Counted from the stretch's first letter, positions 42,083 to 51,246 are shown. The stretch: 64,000 nt of DNA from Zoogloea oryzae (GCF_030161255.1 NZ_BSPX01000008.1:1-64000); one strand, 5' to 3'. Notes: generated from the letters alone by a model not told the origin. Numbers and translations are program-made.

Positions 42083-42583
42083 TTAAAGCAGGATCGGGCG
42101 ATCCGGCAGTTCGTTGGGATTGTCGGGCCGGGCCGGGAAAGGCCCCGCGAGAAGATCGCCCACCGCGCGCACAGCTTCCACCGACCCCTCGCCAAAACGC
42201 CCGTCACGGAAGGCCGCCTCCATCGTGCGGCACACGCGCTCCCAGGCGGCCTGGGGCACGCGCCGGGCGATGCCGCGGTCGGCGACGATCTCCACCTGGC
42301 GGTCAAGCCACTGCACATAAATCAGCACGCCGGTGTTCTCTTCGGTGTCCCACACCCGAAGGCGCGAGAACACCTCCACCGCCCGCTCACGGGCCGTGGC
42401 GTCGCGCATGAGCTCAGGCAGATCCAGCCCTGCCTCAACGGCAAAGCGGATCTCGCCCCGGTGGCACGCTTCGGACGCCGCAACCGCCGCGTCGATGGCA
42501 GCCATCACGTCCGGCGTAAACGTACGGCCGAGCACCCATGAGGGCGTGAAGAGATGACGAAGCACACGTCCGATCCGCATCAC
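42083..42583 (-). CDS. TPM-domain protein, soluble form
   Basis: This 166-residue protein is made almost entirely of a TPM-like domain (EIRFAVEAGLDL, FSRLRVWDTEENTGVLIY, IVADRGI). It has no signal peptide. It starts with an ATGA overlap on the stop of the larger TPM protein, so both are translated together. The exact role is unknown; related TPM proteins act in envelope maintenance and photosystem repair in other organisms. Confidence 0.85.
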   Translation of the reverse strand: MMRIGRVLRHLFTPSWVLGRTFTPDVMAAIDAAVAASEACHRGEIRFAVEAGLDLPELMRDATARERAVEVFSRLRVWDTEENTGVLIYVQWLDRQVEIVADRGIARRVPQAAWERVCRTMEAAFRDGRFGEGSVEAVRAVGDLLAGPFPARPDNPNELPDRPILL

Positions 42584-43458
42584 CAGCCTCCCGACGCGCC
42601 GCCGCCGCCAAAACCGCCACCACCGCCCGACCAGCCGCCGCCACCTCCGCGACCGCCGAATCCCCCGCCAAAACCACCACCGATGGTCGGCCCGCCGCCG
42701 ATACGCCCTGCACCACCGCTACCGGCAACCAGCGAGAAAATGAACGCCAGCACCGCGCCCACCGCGCCCACCAGCAGCACGCTGGTCAGCGTCCAGGCGC
42801 CAACCCCGACGATTCCGGCCGCAATGGTCGAACCCAGCAGACGGCCAAAGATGGCCTTCAGCACGCTGCCGACGACCAGCGTGAAGATGATGCCGAGCAC
42901 CAGCGCCTCTTCCAGCCCCATCTGCTGGTCATCGGCGCCAGCGTTGGGCGTGGGCGCAGGCAGCGCCTCGCCATTGATCCGGGCGACCAGCGCCGCAACG
43001 CCGGCCTCGATGCCACCCGGGAAATCCCCGGCCTTGAAACGCGGCGCCACCACCTCGGCGATGATCCGCTTGGCGATGGCATCGGGCACCGCGCCTTCCA
43101 GCCCGTAGCCAACCTCCACGCGCATCCGCCGGTCGTCCCGGGCGACAACGAAGAGCACGCCATCGTCGACGCCCTTGCGCCCCAGCCGCCAGGCTTCCGC
43201 CACGCGCAGGGAATAGGACTCGATGGGTTCGGGTCGGGTCGTGGAAACGATGAGCACCGCCAGCTGGGCGCCCTTGTCCTTTTCCAGCTGGACAAGCTGC
43301 GACTCCAGCGCCTGCCGCCGGTCTGCGGGCAACAGGCCGACGGTGTCTGTGACATGGGCGCTGAGCGCCGGAAGGGGCTGCAGCTCCTGGGCAAAAGCCA
43401 GCCCGAAAAAACCGAGCCACAGCCCGGCCACCAGTCCGATCACGCGCGCCAGCGCCAC
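42580..43458 (-). CDS. TPM-domain membrane protein with Gly-rich tail (YgcG-like)
   Basis: This 292-residue protein has a signal peptide (ending GLAFAQ), a periplasmic TPM domain (VTDTVGLLPADRRQAL, LGRKGVDDGVLFVVARDDRR) and one to three membrane helices (about 180-245). A Gly-rich C-terminus of about 45 residues has runs of GGG and FGGG. The layout matches YgcG-like proteins that occur next to LemA. It sits between lemA and a second TPM protein. Confidence 0.9.
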   Translation of the reverse strand: MALARVIGLVAGLWLGFFGLAFAQELQPLPALSAHVTDTVGLLPADRRQALESQLVQLEKDKGAQLAVLIVSTTRPEPIESYSLRVAEAWRLGRKGVDDGVLFVVARDDRRMRVEVGYGLEGAVPDAIAKRIIAEVVAPRFKAGDFPGGIEAGVAALVARINGEALPAPTPNAGADDQQMGLEEALVLGIIFTLVVGSVLKAIFGRLLGSTIAAGIVGVGAWTLTSVLLVGAVGAVLAFIFSLVAGSGGAGRIGGGPTIGGGFGGGFGGRGGGGGWSGGGGGFGGGGASGGW

Positions 43459-43480
43459 GGCGGGATACGCCTTGCCGGGC

Positions 43481-44098
43481 TTACTGAGCCGGCTTTGCCG
43501 GAGCCGCCGGCGCGCCGAAATTGACCTTGGGCGCTTCGCTGATGGCGGCTTCGTTCTCCACCGAGAAGTTGGCCTTCGGTTTGGCGCCGACCACCATCGC
43601 GGTGAGGTTGTTGGGGAAGGTGCGCACCGTCACGTTGTAGTCCTGCACCGCCTTGATATAGCGGTTGCGGGCCACGGTGATGCGGTTCTCGGTGCCTTCG
43701 AGCTGGGCCTGAAGGTCGCGGAAGTTCGCGTCGGCCTTGAGGTTGGGATAGTTCTCGGTCACCACGAGCAGGCGCGACAGCGCACCGGAGAGGTCGCCCT
43801 GGGCCTTCTGAAACTTGGCCATGGCTTCCGGATCATTCACCAGCTCCGGCGTCACCTTCATCCCCGCCACGTTGGCGCGGGCTTCGGTTACCTGGGTCAG
43901 CACTTCCTTTTCGTGGGAGGCGTAGCCCTGGACGACCTGCACGAGGTTCGGGATCAGATCGGCCCGGCGCTTGTACTGGTTGAGCACCTCGGACCAGGAC
44001 GCATTGACCTGCTCGTCGTTGATCTGGATCTGGTTGTAGCCGCAGCCCGACAGGAGCAGCAGCGAGAGGATCATCGACAGGAAAAGCTTGATACGCAT
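43481..44098 (-). CDS. lemA: LemA family lipoprotein
   Basis: This 205-residue LemA protein has a lipoprotein signal peptide and lipobox LLSGC (Cys19). The helical LemA domain contains NQYKRRADLIPNLVQVVQGY and RYIKAVQDYNVTVRTFPNN, cited here in pieces. The role is unknown although the family is widespread; the lemA-TPM-TPM operon order is commonly conserved. About 110 bases without features separate it from the uracil-DNA glycosylase gene. Confidence 0.93.
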   Translation of the reverse strand: MRIKLFLSMILSLLLLSGCGYNQIQINDEQVNASWSEVLNQYKRRADLIPNLVQVVQGYASHEKEVLTQVTEARANVAGMKVTPELVNDPEAMAKFQKAQGDLSGALSRLLVVTENYPNLKADANFRDLQAQLEGTENRITVARNRYIKAVQDYNVTVRTFPNNLTAMVVGAKPKANFSVENEAAISEAPKVNFGAPAAPAKPAQ

Positions 44099-44207
44099 GG
44101 TGTGTCCTCGTCAGTAATAAGTGTCTGAAGCCAAAGCCCGATCAACCATTTTAGCGACTCGGGATAAACCCAAGGTACCGCCCATCCGACGCCATCAAAT
44201 CTTGCAA

Positions 44208-45038
44208 TCAGACTGCATCGGCCTTCAGACGTTTCATCGTCGCCCGGGCAAAGCACAGGTCTTCCCAGGCCTTGGCCTTGTCAGCCAGATTACGCAGCAG
44301 ATACGCCGGGTGGTAGGTGACCACCACCGGGATGCCGCCGAACTCGAACAGCTTGCCCCGCGCTGCGGCGATCCGGACTTCCTGGTTGAGCAGCGCCTGG
44401 GCCGCCGGACGGCCGAGGGCGACGATCAGCCGCGGCTTGATCAACGCGATCTGGCGCTCGAGATACGGGAAGCACGCCGCAAGCTCGTCGGTCTCCGGCG
44501 TGCGGTTGTTGGGCGGACGGCACTTGACCGCGTTGCCGATGTACACGTCGTTGCCCCGCGCGAGGCCAATGCTCGCCAGCATGTTGTCGAGCAGCCGGCC
44601 CGCCTGGCCGACGAAGGGTTCGCCACGCTCGTCCTCCTCGGCGCCCGGCCCCTCGCCCACGAAAAGCCAGTCCGCCTGCCGGTCGCCCACACCGGGCACC
44701 GCCTGCTTGCGGCGCTTGCACAGGGCGCAGGCGTCACACTCGCGGATGCGCGCTTCGAGATCATCCCAGCCCAACCCGGCGATATCGCCGGCAGGCGCCA
44801 GACGTCGCGCCGGCGCTTCGGCGGGTGCGTCGGCAGGCAGCGCGACGGGCGGGGCAAACCGCGCCAGCGGCACCGGCCTGGATGCAGGAGCCGGCGCAGA
44901 AACGGGCGCGACGACAGCCGGCTCGGGCACAGGCGCGGGTGGTTCGGGTTGTGCTTCCTCGACCGGTTCGGCCCCACGCAGCCGCCACAGGGGTGCCAGC
45001 CCCATCTCCCGGAGGATCGCGTCGCGGCGTCGGTTCAC
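44208..45038 (-). CDS. Uracil-DNA glycosylase, type 4/5 family
   Basis: This 276-residue iron-sulfur uracil-DNA glycosylase removes uracil from DNA. The cluster Cys are in CDACALC, KCRPPNN and the Cys before FPYLE. The active-site motif is GEGPGAEEDERGEPFVGQ, and the DNA-binding motif is HPAYLLR. About 85 Pro/Ala-rich residues precede the domain. The GTG at 45038 overlaps the rimI stop as GTGA, so tsaB-rimI-udg is one coupled operon. Confidence 0.9.
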   Translation of the reverse strand: MNRRRDAILREMGLAPLWRLRGAEPVEEAQPEPPAPVPEPAVVAPVSAPAPASRPVPLARFAPPVALPADAPAEAPARRLAPAGDIAGLGWDDLEARIRECDACALCKRRKQAVPGVGDRQADWLFVGEGPGAEEDERGEPFVGQAGRLLDNMLASIGLARGNDVYIGNAVKCRPPNNRTPETDELAACFPYLERQIALIKPRLIVALGRPAAQALLNQEVRIAAARGKLFEFGGIPVVVTYHPAYLLRNLADKAKAWEDLCFARATMKRLKADAV

Positions 45039-45487
45039 AGGGGCAGCCTCATCACCAGCGCATCCTCGCGACCGCCTTCCGCCGGGTAGTAGCCCTTGCG
45101 GCGTCCGATGGTCTCGAAACCGGCCCGCGCGTACAGCGCCAGCGCCGCAGCGTTGGACGGGCGCACTTCAAGAAAAAGCTGGGTCGCGCCCGCGTCGCGG
45201 GCGGTGCCGGCCAGATGATCGAGGAGCCGCCGGCCAAGCCCACCCCGCTGACGATCGGCCACGACGCTAACGTTGAGGATGTGGGCTTCATCGATCACCC
45301 GCATCAGCACCGCATAGCCCACCGGCACCGGGCCATCGAGCATCATCCAGCAGCTGTAACCGGCCGACATGGAATCGGAGAAATTGCCTTCCGACCACGG
45401 AAACGGGTACAACAGGCGATCCTGGGCGGCAACCCAGGCCAGGTCGGATTCCTGCATCGGCACGAAGCGAAAATCGCCAACGGTCAT
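45035..45487 (-). CDS. rimI: Ribosomal protein S18-alanine N-acetyltransferase
   Basis: This 150-residue GNAT enzyme has the RimI pattern: DLLYPFPWSEGNFSDS-like start (RLLYPFPWSEGNF), HILNVSVVADRQRGGLG, FLEVRPSNAAALALY and GFETIGRRKGYYP. It follows tsaB with an ATGA overlap, the common bacterial arrangement. ATG 45487 matches the family start. Confidence 0.92.
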   Translation of the reverse strand: MTVGDFRFVPMQESDLAWVAAQDRLLYPFPWSEGNFSDSMSAGYSCWMMLDGPVPVGYAVLMRVIDEAHILNVSVVADRQRGGLGRRLLDHLAGTARDAGATQLFLEVRPSNAAALALYARAGFETIGRRKGYYPAEGGREDALVMRLPL

Positions 45488-46182
45488 GCCTTGCCACCGC
45501 GGGCGAGGCGCTCGGCCGTGGTCATCGCCACCTTGTCGCGCACGTAAAGGGGTGCCGCCAGCGCCGCGTCGATGGTCTCGCCACGGGCAAGACGCACCGC
45601 AGCCAGTCGGGCCACGCTCGAGGCGAGCGGCACCGGCGAGGCGTCGAAGCCCGTCAGGCGCTCGCCGACCGCCGGCACGAGGGTGTCGCCATAGGCCTTG
45701 AAGGCCGAGCCGAAACCGAACCATGCGCCTTCTGCCGGCAGCCGCACCTCGCCCGGCGCCGCACAGGCCGGCGCCATGCGCTCAACCAGCTGGCCGTCGC
45801 GACGCTCGTAGGCGGCAAAGTAAACCTCGGACATCCGCGCATCCACGGCAACGAAGATTGCCCCGGACTCATCCGCGCACTGGCTCGCCAGCGCTTCCAG
45901 CGTACCCACCGGGATCACCGGCTTGCCAGCGCCCATTGCCAGCCCCTGCACCACGCCGCAGGCCAGCCTCAGACCGGTGAAGGCACCGGGGCCGGCGCCA
46001 AAGGCAATGGCGTCCAGATCGGCCAGCCGAGCGCCGGCATCGGCAAGAAGGCCGAGGATTTCGGGGAGAAGGGTTTCGGAGTGGCCGGGGCGACCGGCAA
46101 CCGACCGCTCGCTGATGCGTTCACCGTCGAGCAGGGCGACGGAAGCGGTTTCGGTGGAGGTTTCGATGGCGAGGATTTTCAT
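45484..46182 (-). CDS. tsaB: tRNA threonylcarbamoyladenosine biosynthesis protein TsaB
   Basis: This 232-residue ASKHA-fold protein is needed with TsaC/D/E for the t6A37 modification of tRNA. The N-terminus ILAIETSTETASVAL and the block GAGPGAFTGLRLACGVVQGL are diagnostic. TsaB is the non-catalytic partner of TsaD. It is the first gene of the tsaB-rimI-udg operon. Confidence 0.94.
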   Translation of the reverse strand: MKILAIETSTETASVALLDGERISERSVAGRPGHSETLLPEILGLLADAGARLADLDAIAFGAGPGAFTGLRLACGVVQGLAMGAGKPVIPVGTLEALASQCADESGAIFVAVDARMSEVYFAAYERRDGQLVERMAPACAAPGEVRLPAEGAWFGFGSAFKAYGDTLVPAVGERLTGFDASPVPLASSVARLAAVRLARGETIDAALAAPLYVRDKVAMTTAERLARGGKA

Positions 46183-46242
46183 GGCCCGCGCATTCTACCG
46201 TTTCCGGGACGGCGAGCCGCGGCGGCGTTGCGCGATCGAAGC

Positions 46243-46566
46243 TCAGTCGCGCCGGCGCATCGGGCCGTAAACATCACGGCCGGCTTCATGCACGTCGTGG
46301 CGCAACTGACGGCGCTCCTCGGACGACCAGCGCCGCGGGTTGCGGCTGTCCTCGGCCTCGGGACGGCGCTGCTGGGCGTCGGGGACGAGCCCCTGCGCAT
46401 CGCGGATCTGCCCCTGCCGGTCGTAGGGGCCGGCGTAGGAACGCAACCACGCACCCGCCCGCTCGACACCCTCGGCCGACGCGGCGCTGCCAGCGCCCAG
46501 CCCGATGGCGCCTGCCACGAGAAGGCCGAGTGCACGCAGTGTCGACAATGTCTTCTGACGTTCCAT
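46243..46566 (-). CDS. Small secreted basic protein (107 aa), unknown
   Basis: The product has a signal peptide (LRALGLLVAGAIGLGAGSAASA) followed by about 75 charged residues rich in Arg, Gln and Glu, ending DVYGPMRRRD. No family is recognised. The ATG at 46566 is chosen because it gives a normal signal peptide. It is divergent from ompR, and its low-complexity charged tail suggests an intrinsically disordered periplasmic protein. Confidence 0.7.
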   Translation of the reverse strand: MERQKTLSTLRALGLLVAGAIGLGAGSAASAEGVERAGAWLRSYAGPYDRQGQIRDAQGLVPDAQQRRPEAEDSRNPRRWSSEERRQLRHDVHEAGRDVYGPMRRRD

Positions 46567-46686
46567 GGGGCTGAATCCTAACCTGACCAATTGGATTCTG
46601 GCAGTCCCCTCCGCGAATGAAATCAACCTTTGTAAGAGGATGTTAGACCCCCATCACGGCTTACGTTTGCTTACCCGCCCTAACCT

Positions 46687-46709
46687 GCCCGTCTGGCGGC
46701 CGGACGGGC
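46687..46709. promoter_or_regulatory. Hairpin in the ompR leader
   Basis: GCCCGTCTGG pairs with CCGGACGGGC across a 3-base loop (one G-T pair), 20 bases before the ompR ATG. It is not followed by a T-run. It may affect ompR translation or mRNA stability; no known motif is recognised. Confidence 0.4.
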
Positions 46710-46729
46710 GAGGCGCTAGGATTCGGGTC

Positions 46730-47461
46730 ATGGAAAAAGAGAGTTATCGCATTCTGGTCGTTGATGACGACCTCCGCCTCCGGGATCTGCTCAAGCGCTA
46801 CCTGAGCGAGCAGGGCTTTGCCGTCAAGACGGTGAGCGACGCCGCCCAGATGGATCGCGCGATCCTGCGCGAGCATTTCGACCTGATGGTCCTCGACCTG
46901 ATGCTTCCCGGCGAGGATGGCCTGTCGATCTGCCGGCGCCTGCGGGGCACCAACAACCCGATCCCCATCGTGATGCTCACCGCCAAGGGCGACGACGTGG
47001 ACCGCATCGTCGGCCTCGAGATGGGCGCCGACGATTACCTTCCAAAACCCTTCAACCCCCGCGAGCTCGTCGCCCGCATCCACGCGGTGCTGCGCCGTCA
47101 GCCGCAAACCCCGCCGGGTGCCCCCGCCACCGAAGACGAGGACGTGCGCTTTGGCCAGATCGTCGTGCAGCTGGGCTCCCGCGTGCTTGTCCGCAACGGC
47201 GAGGAGACCCTCCTCACCACCGGCGAATTTGCGCTGCTCAAGGTGTTGCTCCAGCACCCGCGCCAGCCGCTCTCCCGCGACCGCCTGATGGAGCTCGCCC
47301 GAGGCCGCGAATACGACGTCTTCGACCGCTCCATCGACGTGCAGATCTCCCGCCTGCGCAAGCTGATCGAGGAAGACCCCGGCAAACCCCGCTACATCCA
47401 GACAGTGTGGGGCTTCGGCTACGTCTTCGTGCCGGACGGCAACAAGCACACCGCCCAATAA
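46730..47461 (+). CDS. ompR: Response regulator OmpR
   Basis: This 243-residue receiver plus winged-helix regulator has a phosphorylation site at Asp56 in LMVLDLMLPGEDG, acidic pocket VVDDD, KPF at the end of the receiver and a C-terminal DNA-binding domain with GEFALLKVLLQHP and RSIDVQISRLRKLIE. It is paired with envZ nine bases downstream. The expected role is osmotic or envelope control of porin genes. Confidence 0.94.
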   Translation: MEKESYRILVVDDDLRLRDLLKRYLSEQGFAVKTVSDAAQMDRAILREHFDLMVLDLMLPGEDGLSICRRLRGTNNPIPIVMLTAKGDDVDRIVGLEMGADDYLPKPFNPRELVARIHAVLRRQPQTPPGAPATEDEDVRFGQIVVQLGSRVLVRNGEETLLTTGEFALLKVLLQHPRQPLSRDRLMELARGREYDVFDRSIDVQISRLRKLIEEDPGKPRYIQTVWGFGYVFVPDGNKHTAQ

Positions 47462-47470
47462 CGCCGATCC

Positions 47471-48820
47471 GTGTCGCCGCTTCACCCCCGCGCCCTCCTG
47501 CCCGGCTCACTGCTGTGGCGAATCTTCCTGCTGGTGGCGGTGCTGATGCTCGCCTCGGTCACGGTGTGGTCCGTCATCTTCAGCCACTTCGACCAGCAGA
47601 ACCGGGCGCGGCAGACGGCCCAGACCGTCGTCAGCATCATCAACCTCACCCGCACCGCGCTGCTCAATGCCGATCCGGCCCTGCGCAAGGATCTGCTGCT
47701 GGATCTCGCGACCCTCGAAGGCATCCGCATCTACCCGGCCGAGCCCCAGGACAAGATCGCTCCGCTTGAAGACACCGCGGTGCTGCGTCAGGTGATGACG
47801 GACGTGCGCCTGCAGCTCGGCGCCGAAACCCGCTTCGCCTCATCGTGGGAAGGCCTGCCCGGCTTCTGGGTGAGCTTCCGGATCGAAGCCGACGACCCGG
47901 CCGACCACGCGGACTTCTGGGTGATGCTGCCCGCCGAGCGGATCATCCGCCCCCACGCCCGTGAGTGGATGTGGTGGGGCCTCGCCGCCCTCAGCCTGGC
48001 GATGCTTGGCGCCTACATGATCGTCTCGCGCCTGAACCGCCCGCTGCGCGCGATGGCCGCCGCTGCGCGCACCGTTGGCCGGGGCGAGATCCCGCCACGG
48101 CTCTCCGAGCGCGGCCCCGCCGAAGTCGCCGATCTCGCTCATGCCTTCAACCAGATGTCCAACGACCTTCAGCAGCTCGATGCCGACCGGGCGCTGATCC
48201 TCGCCGGCGTGTCCCACGACCTGCGCACCCCCCTCGCCCGCCTGCGCCTGGGCGTCGAGATGTGCGGCGCCGACCCAGCCGACGTGGACGCGATGGTCTC
48301 CGACATCGAGGACATGGACCGGATCATCGGCCAGTTCCTGGAATTTTCCCGTATCGACGGCGGCGAAACCCTCGCGGCCGTGGATCTCGGCGAACTCGCC
48401 GACGAACTTGCCGGCGTGTATGCCCGGCGCGGCTTCCCGATCGACCTCCGGCGCAGCAGCGCCCCCCCTGCGCTGGCCCGGCCCCAGGCTCTGCGCCGGG
48501 CCGTCACCAACCTGATCGAGAACGCCCTCAACTACGCCGGCGGGCCACCCGAACTCGAAACCGGCGTAATCAACGGCCGACCGGTGCTCCACGTACTCGA
48601 CCGGGGCCCCGGCATCCCGGCCTCGGAAACCGAGCGCGTCAAGCGCCCGTTCACGCGCCTGGAGGCCGCCCGCAGCAACACCAAGGGGTCGGGCCTCGGG
48701 CTCGCCATCGTTGACCGCATCATCCGGGGGCAATTTGGCGAATTCCAGCTGGCATCCCGCCCCGGCGGCGGGCTGGATGCCCTCATCCTGCTCCAGGCCG
48801 CGCCCAAGGACCCGAGTTAA
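47471..48820 (+). CDS. envZ: Sensor histidine kinase EnvZ
   Basis: This 449-residue membrane kinase has two helices (LLWRIFLLVAVLMLASVTVW and WWGLAALSLAMLGAYMIV) flanking a periplasmic domain of about 120 residues. HAMP follows, then the H-box GVSHDLRTPLARLRL with His249, and ATPase motifs NLIENALNYAG, DRGPGIP and GSGLGLAIVDRI. It starts with GTG 47471 and is the cognate partner of the adjacent OmpR. Confidence 0.93.
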   Translation: MSPLHPRALLPGSLLWRIFLLVAVLMLASVTVWSVIFSHFDQQNRARQTAQTVVSIINLTRTALLNADPALRKDLLLDLATLEGIRIYPAEPQDKIAPLEDTAVLRQVMTDVRLQLGAETRFASSWEGLPGFWVSFRIEADDPADHADFWVMLPAERIIRPHAREWMWWGLAALSLAMLGAYMIVSRLNRPLRAMAAAARTVGRGEIPPRLSERGPAEVADLAHAFNQMSNDLQQLDADRALILAGVSHDLRTPLARLRLGVEMCGADPADVDAMVSDIEDMDRIIGQFLEFSRIDGGETLAAVDLGELADELAGVYARRGFPIDLRRSSAPPALARPQALRRAVTNLIENALNYAGGPPELETGVINGRPVLHVLDRGPGIPASETERVKRPFTRLEAARSNTKGSGLGLAIVDRIIRGQFGEFQLASRPGGGLDALILLQAAPKDPS

Positions 48821-48859
48821 AGCTAGAATCGGAGCAATCCCCTTTATGGCGCAAAACCC

Positions 48860-49570
48860 ATGATTCTGTTCCGCCAGTTCTTCGACGACGCCAGCTCGAC
48901 GCTGACCTATCTGCTCGCCGATCCCGTCACCGGCGACGCCATCATCATCGATTCGGTCAAGGCTCACCTGGGCGCCTACCTCAGCTTCCTGCAGGAACAG
49001 GAGCTGCAGCTCGACTGGGTGCTGGAAACCCACATCCACGCCGACCACATCACCGGCTCAGCCGGCCTGTGCGAACTTACCGGCGCCCGCAGCGCCATGG
49101 GCCGGGCCGGTGCCGCCGGCTGCGCCGACCGGCTGCTCGGCGACGGCGACACCATCGTCTTCGGCAACCAGGTGATCCGCGTCATCCCCACCCCGGGCCA
49201 CACCCCGGGCTGCGTGACCTATCAATGGCGCGACCGCATCTTTACCGGCGACGCACTGCTCATCGGCGGCTGCGGCCGCACCGATTTCCAGGGTGGCGAC
49301 GCCGGCCAGCTCTACGACAGCGTCACCGAGCGGCTGTTCACGCTGCCCGATGAAACCCTGGTCTACCCCGGCCACGATTACCGCGGCGCCCGGGTGTCGT
49401 GCATCGCCCAGGAAAAACTGGGCAACCCCCGTTTCAGCGGTCACAACCGCCAGAGCTTCATCGAACAGATGGCGGCGCTCCAGCTGCCCCGCCCCGAGAT
49501 GATGGACGAAGCCCTGCCCGCCAACCTCAACTGCGGTCGCAGCCGCTCGCTGGATGTCCATGGCGCCTGA
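48860..49570 (+). CDS. Persulfide dioxygenase, ETHE1-like
   Basis: This 236-residue metallo-beta-lactamase-fold iron enzyme has the motif ETHIHADHITG (His58, His60, Asp62, His63) and TPGHTPGCVTY, GDALLIGGCGRTDFQ and YPGHDYRG. The pattern is that of ETHE1, which oxidises glutathione persulfide to sulfite, and not of glyoxalase II. It would detoxify sulfide-derived persulfides in the cytoplasm. Its end overlaps the truncated haemoglobin gene by 17 bases. Confidence 0.9.
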   Translation: MILFRQFFDDASSTLTYLLADPVTGDAIIIDSVKAHLGAYLSFLQEQELQLDWVLETHIHADHITGSAGLCELTGARSAMGRAGAAGCADRLLGDGDTIVFGNQVIRVIPTPGHTPGCVTYQWRDRIFTGDALLIGGCGRTDFQGGDAGQLYDSVTERLFTLPDETLVYPGHDYRGARVSCIAQEKLGNPRFSGHNRQSFIEQMAALQLPRPEMMDEALPANLNCGRSRSLDVHGA

Positions 49571-49973
49571 GCAAGCCACCACTGCCTACGCCCAGCTTGG
49601 CGGCGAAGACACCCTTCGCCGCCTCGTGCATCGCTTCTACGCTCTGATGGACACCCTGCCGGAAGCCTGGGAACTGCGCCAGATGCACCCGGAGGATCTC
49701 TCCGGCTCGGAAGAAAAACTCTTCATGTATCTGAGCGGCTGGCTCGGCGGCCCCCCGCTGTACGAGCAGGCCAACGGTCATCCGCGCCTGCGTGCCCGCC
49801 ACCTGCCCTTCACCATCACCAGCGCCGAGCGCGACCAGTGGCTGATGTGCATGAACCTGGCCCTTGACGAGGTCCTTCCCGACCACCCGCTGCGGCCACG
49901 CCTGTGGGGCGCCATCGAAGGCCTCGCCGATCACATGCGCAACAAGGCCGACCCACCGGGCGCTCGTGAATAA
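49554..49973 (+). CDS. Group II truncated haemoglobin
   Basis: This 139-residue trHbII-type globin contains LVHRFYALMDTLPE, MHPEDLSGSEEKLFMYLSGW (in pieces), GGPPLYEQANGHPRLRARH with the proximal His, and QWLMCMN with the conserved Trp. Family members bind O2 or NO. The 17-base overlap with the persulfide dioxygenase suggests translational coupling and a shared redox or sulfur/nitrogen stress role, which is inferred. An in-frame ATG two codons later is an alternative start. Confidence 0.93.
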   Translation: MSMAPEQATTAYAQLGGEDTLRRLVHRFYALMDTLPEAWELRQMHPEDLSGSEEKLFMYLSGWLGGPPLYEQANGHPRLRARHLPFTITSAERDQWLMCMNLALDEVLPDHPLRPRLWGAIEGLADHMRNKADPPGARE

Positions 49974-50117
49974 ATCGTTCGCCGATCCCTGCCGGGTGCT
50001 TCCAGCGCCGGCTGTAATTCAGTACAGTACGCCCGTTTGCGACCCGGACCGCCCGGCCCTGCCGGCCCCTCCGTCGCCATTCCTGCGTCCTGCCGAGCCG
50101 TCTCCCAGCGTCCTGCG

Positions 50118-50654
50118 ATGAAATTCCTCTTCGACCTGTTCCCGATCATCCTGTTTTTTGTCGCGTACAAGTTTGCCGGCATCTTTGCCGCCACTGCCGT
50201 GGCCATCGCCGCGACCATCGGGCAGATCGCCTGGGTATGGTTCCGGCACCGCAAGGTCGACACCATGCTGTGGGTCAGCCTGGCGATCGTCACCATCTTC
50301 GGCGGTGCCACGCTGATCTTCCAGAACCCCACCTTCATCAAGTGGAAGCCCACCGTACTCTACTGGTTCTTTGCCGTGGCGCTGCTGTTCTCGGCCTACG
50401 TCCTCAAGAAGAACCTCATCCGCACGATGCTCGAAGCCCAGCTCAAGCTGCCCGAGCACCTGTGGCAGACGGTCAACCTCGCCTGGGCCGGTTTTTTTGC
50501 ACTGATGGGGGTGCTGAACATCTTCATCGCCTACAATTTTTCCGAAGACACCTGGGTCAACTTCAAGCTCTTCGGCGGCATGGGTCTGATGCTCGTGTTC
50601 GTGCTGGCCCAGGGAATGCTGCTGTCCCGCTACATTGAAGAGGAACCCAAGTAA
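50118..50654 (+). CDS. yciB: Inner membrane septation protein YciB
   Basis: This 178-residue protein has five membrane helices. It begins MKFLFDLFPIILFFVAYK and has TLIFQNPTFIKWKPTVLYW and NLAWAGFFALMGVLNI, cited here in pieces. The family is needed for normal septation and envelope integrity. Its last base pair overlaps the yciI start (ATG at 50654), opening a tight four-gene block. Confidence 0.95.
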   Translation: MKFLFDLFPIILFFVAYKFAGIFAATAVAIAATIGQIAWVWFRHRKVDTMLWVSLAIVTIFGGATLIFQNPTFIKWKPTVLYWFFAVALLFSAYVLKKNLIRTMLEAQLKLPEHLWQTVNLAWAGFFALMGVLNIFIAYNFSEDTWVNFKLFGGMGLMLVFVLAQGMLLSRYIEEEPK

Positions 50655-50953
50655 TGCTGTATGTCCTGATCGGCGAAGATGCCCCCGGCTCCCTGGACAA
50701 GCGTCTCGCCGCGCGTCCCGAACACGTCGCCCGCCTGCAGGCGCTGCAGGCCGAAGGCCGACTGGTCCTGGCGGGCCCCTGCCCTGCCGTGGATTCCCCG
50801 GACCCTGGCCCTGCCGGCTTCACCGGCAGCGTGATCATCGCCGAGTTCCCTTCTCTCGCCGACGCCGAAGCCTGGGCCGCGGCCGATCCCTACATGACCA
50901 CCGGCGTGTTCGCCCGCTGTACCGTCAAGCCGTTCCGGAAAACCCTGCCGTGA
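50654..50953 (+). CDS. yciI: YciI family protein
   Basis: This 99-residue ferredoxin-fold protein has a conserved His/Asp pair region (RPEHVARLQAL) and GRLVLAGP near residue 40, with ADPYMTTGVF near the end. Its enzymatic function is uncertain. It overlaps yciB by one base, and its stop overlaps a possible GTG start of the BolA gene. Confidence 0.9.
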   Translation: MLYVLIGEDAPGSLDKRLAARPEHVARLQALQAEGRLVLAGPCPAVDSPDPGPAGFTGSVIIAEFPSLADAEAWAAADPYMTTGVFARCTVKPFRKTLP

Positions 50954-50958
50954 GCGTC

Positions 50959-51213
50959 ATGGACGAAATCCGCCAGCGGCTGGCCGTGCTGGCGCCGGTC
51001 AAGGTCGAGCTCATCGACGACAGCGCCCTGCACGCCGGCCATGCGGGCGCCCGCTCGGGCGGCGGGCATTACCGGCTGTCCATTGTCTCGGCGGCGTTCG
51101 CCGGCAAGAACACCGTTTCCCGTCACCGGATGATTTACGATGCGCTCGGCGACATGATGCGCAAGGAAATCCACGCCCTTGCCATCCAGGCAGAAACCCC
51201 GGAAGACCTTTAA
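50959..51213 (+). CDS. BolA family protein
   Basis: This 84-residue BolA-like protein has a class II KH-like fold and carries HAGHAGARSGGGHYRLSIVS, NTVSRHRMIYDALGDMM and EIHALAIQAETPED (in pieces). Family members work with monothiol glutaredoxins in iron-sulfur handling. ATG 50959 is used; GTG 50950, overlapping the yciI stop, would add three residues. Confidence 0.9.
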   Translation: MDEIRQRLAVLAPVKVELIDDSALHAGHAGARSGGGHYRLSIVSAAFAGKNTVSRHRMIYDALGDMMRKEIHALAIQAETPEDL

Positions 51214-51246
51214 ATCTCCACCCCCTACACCACGCAAGGAAAACTG

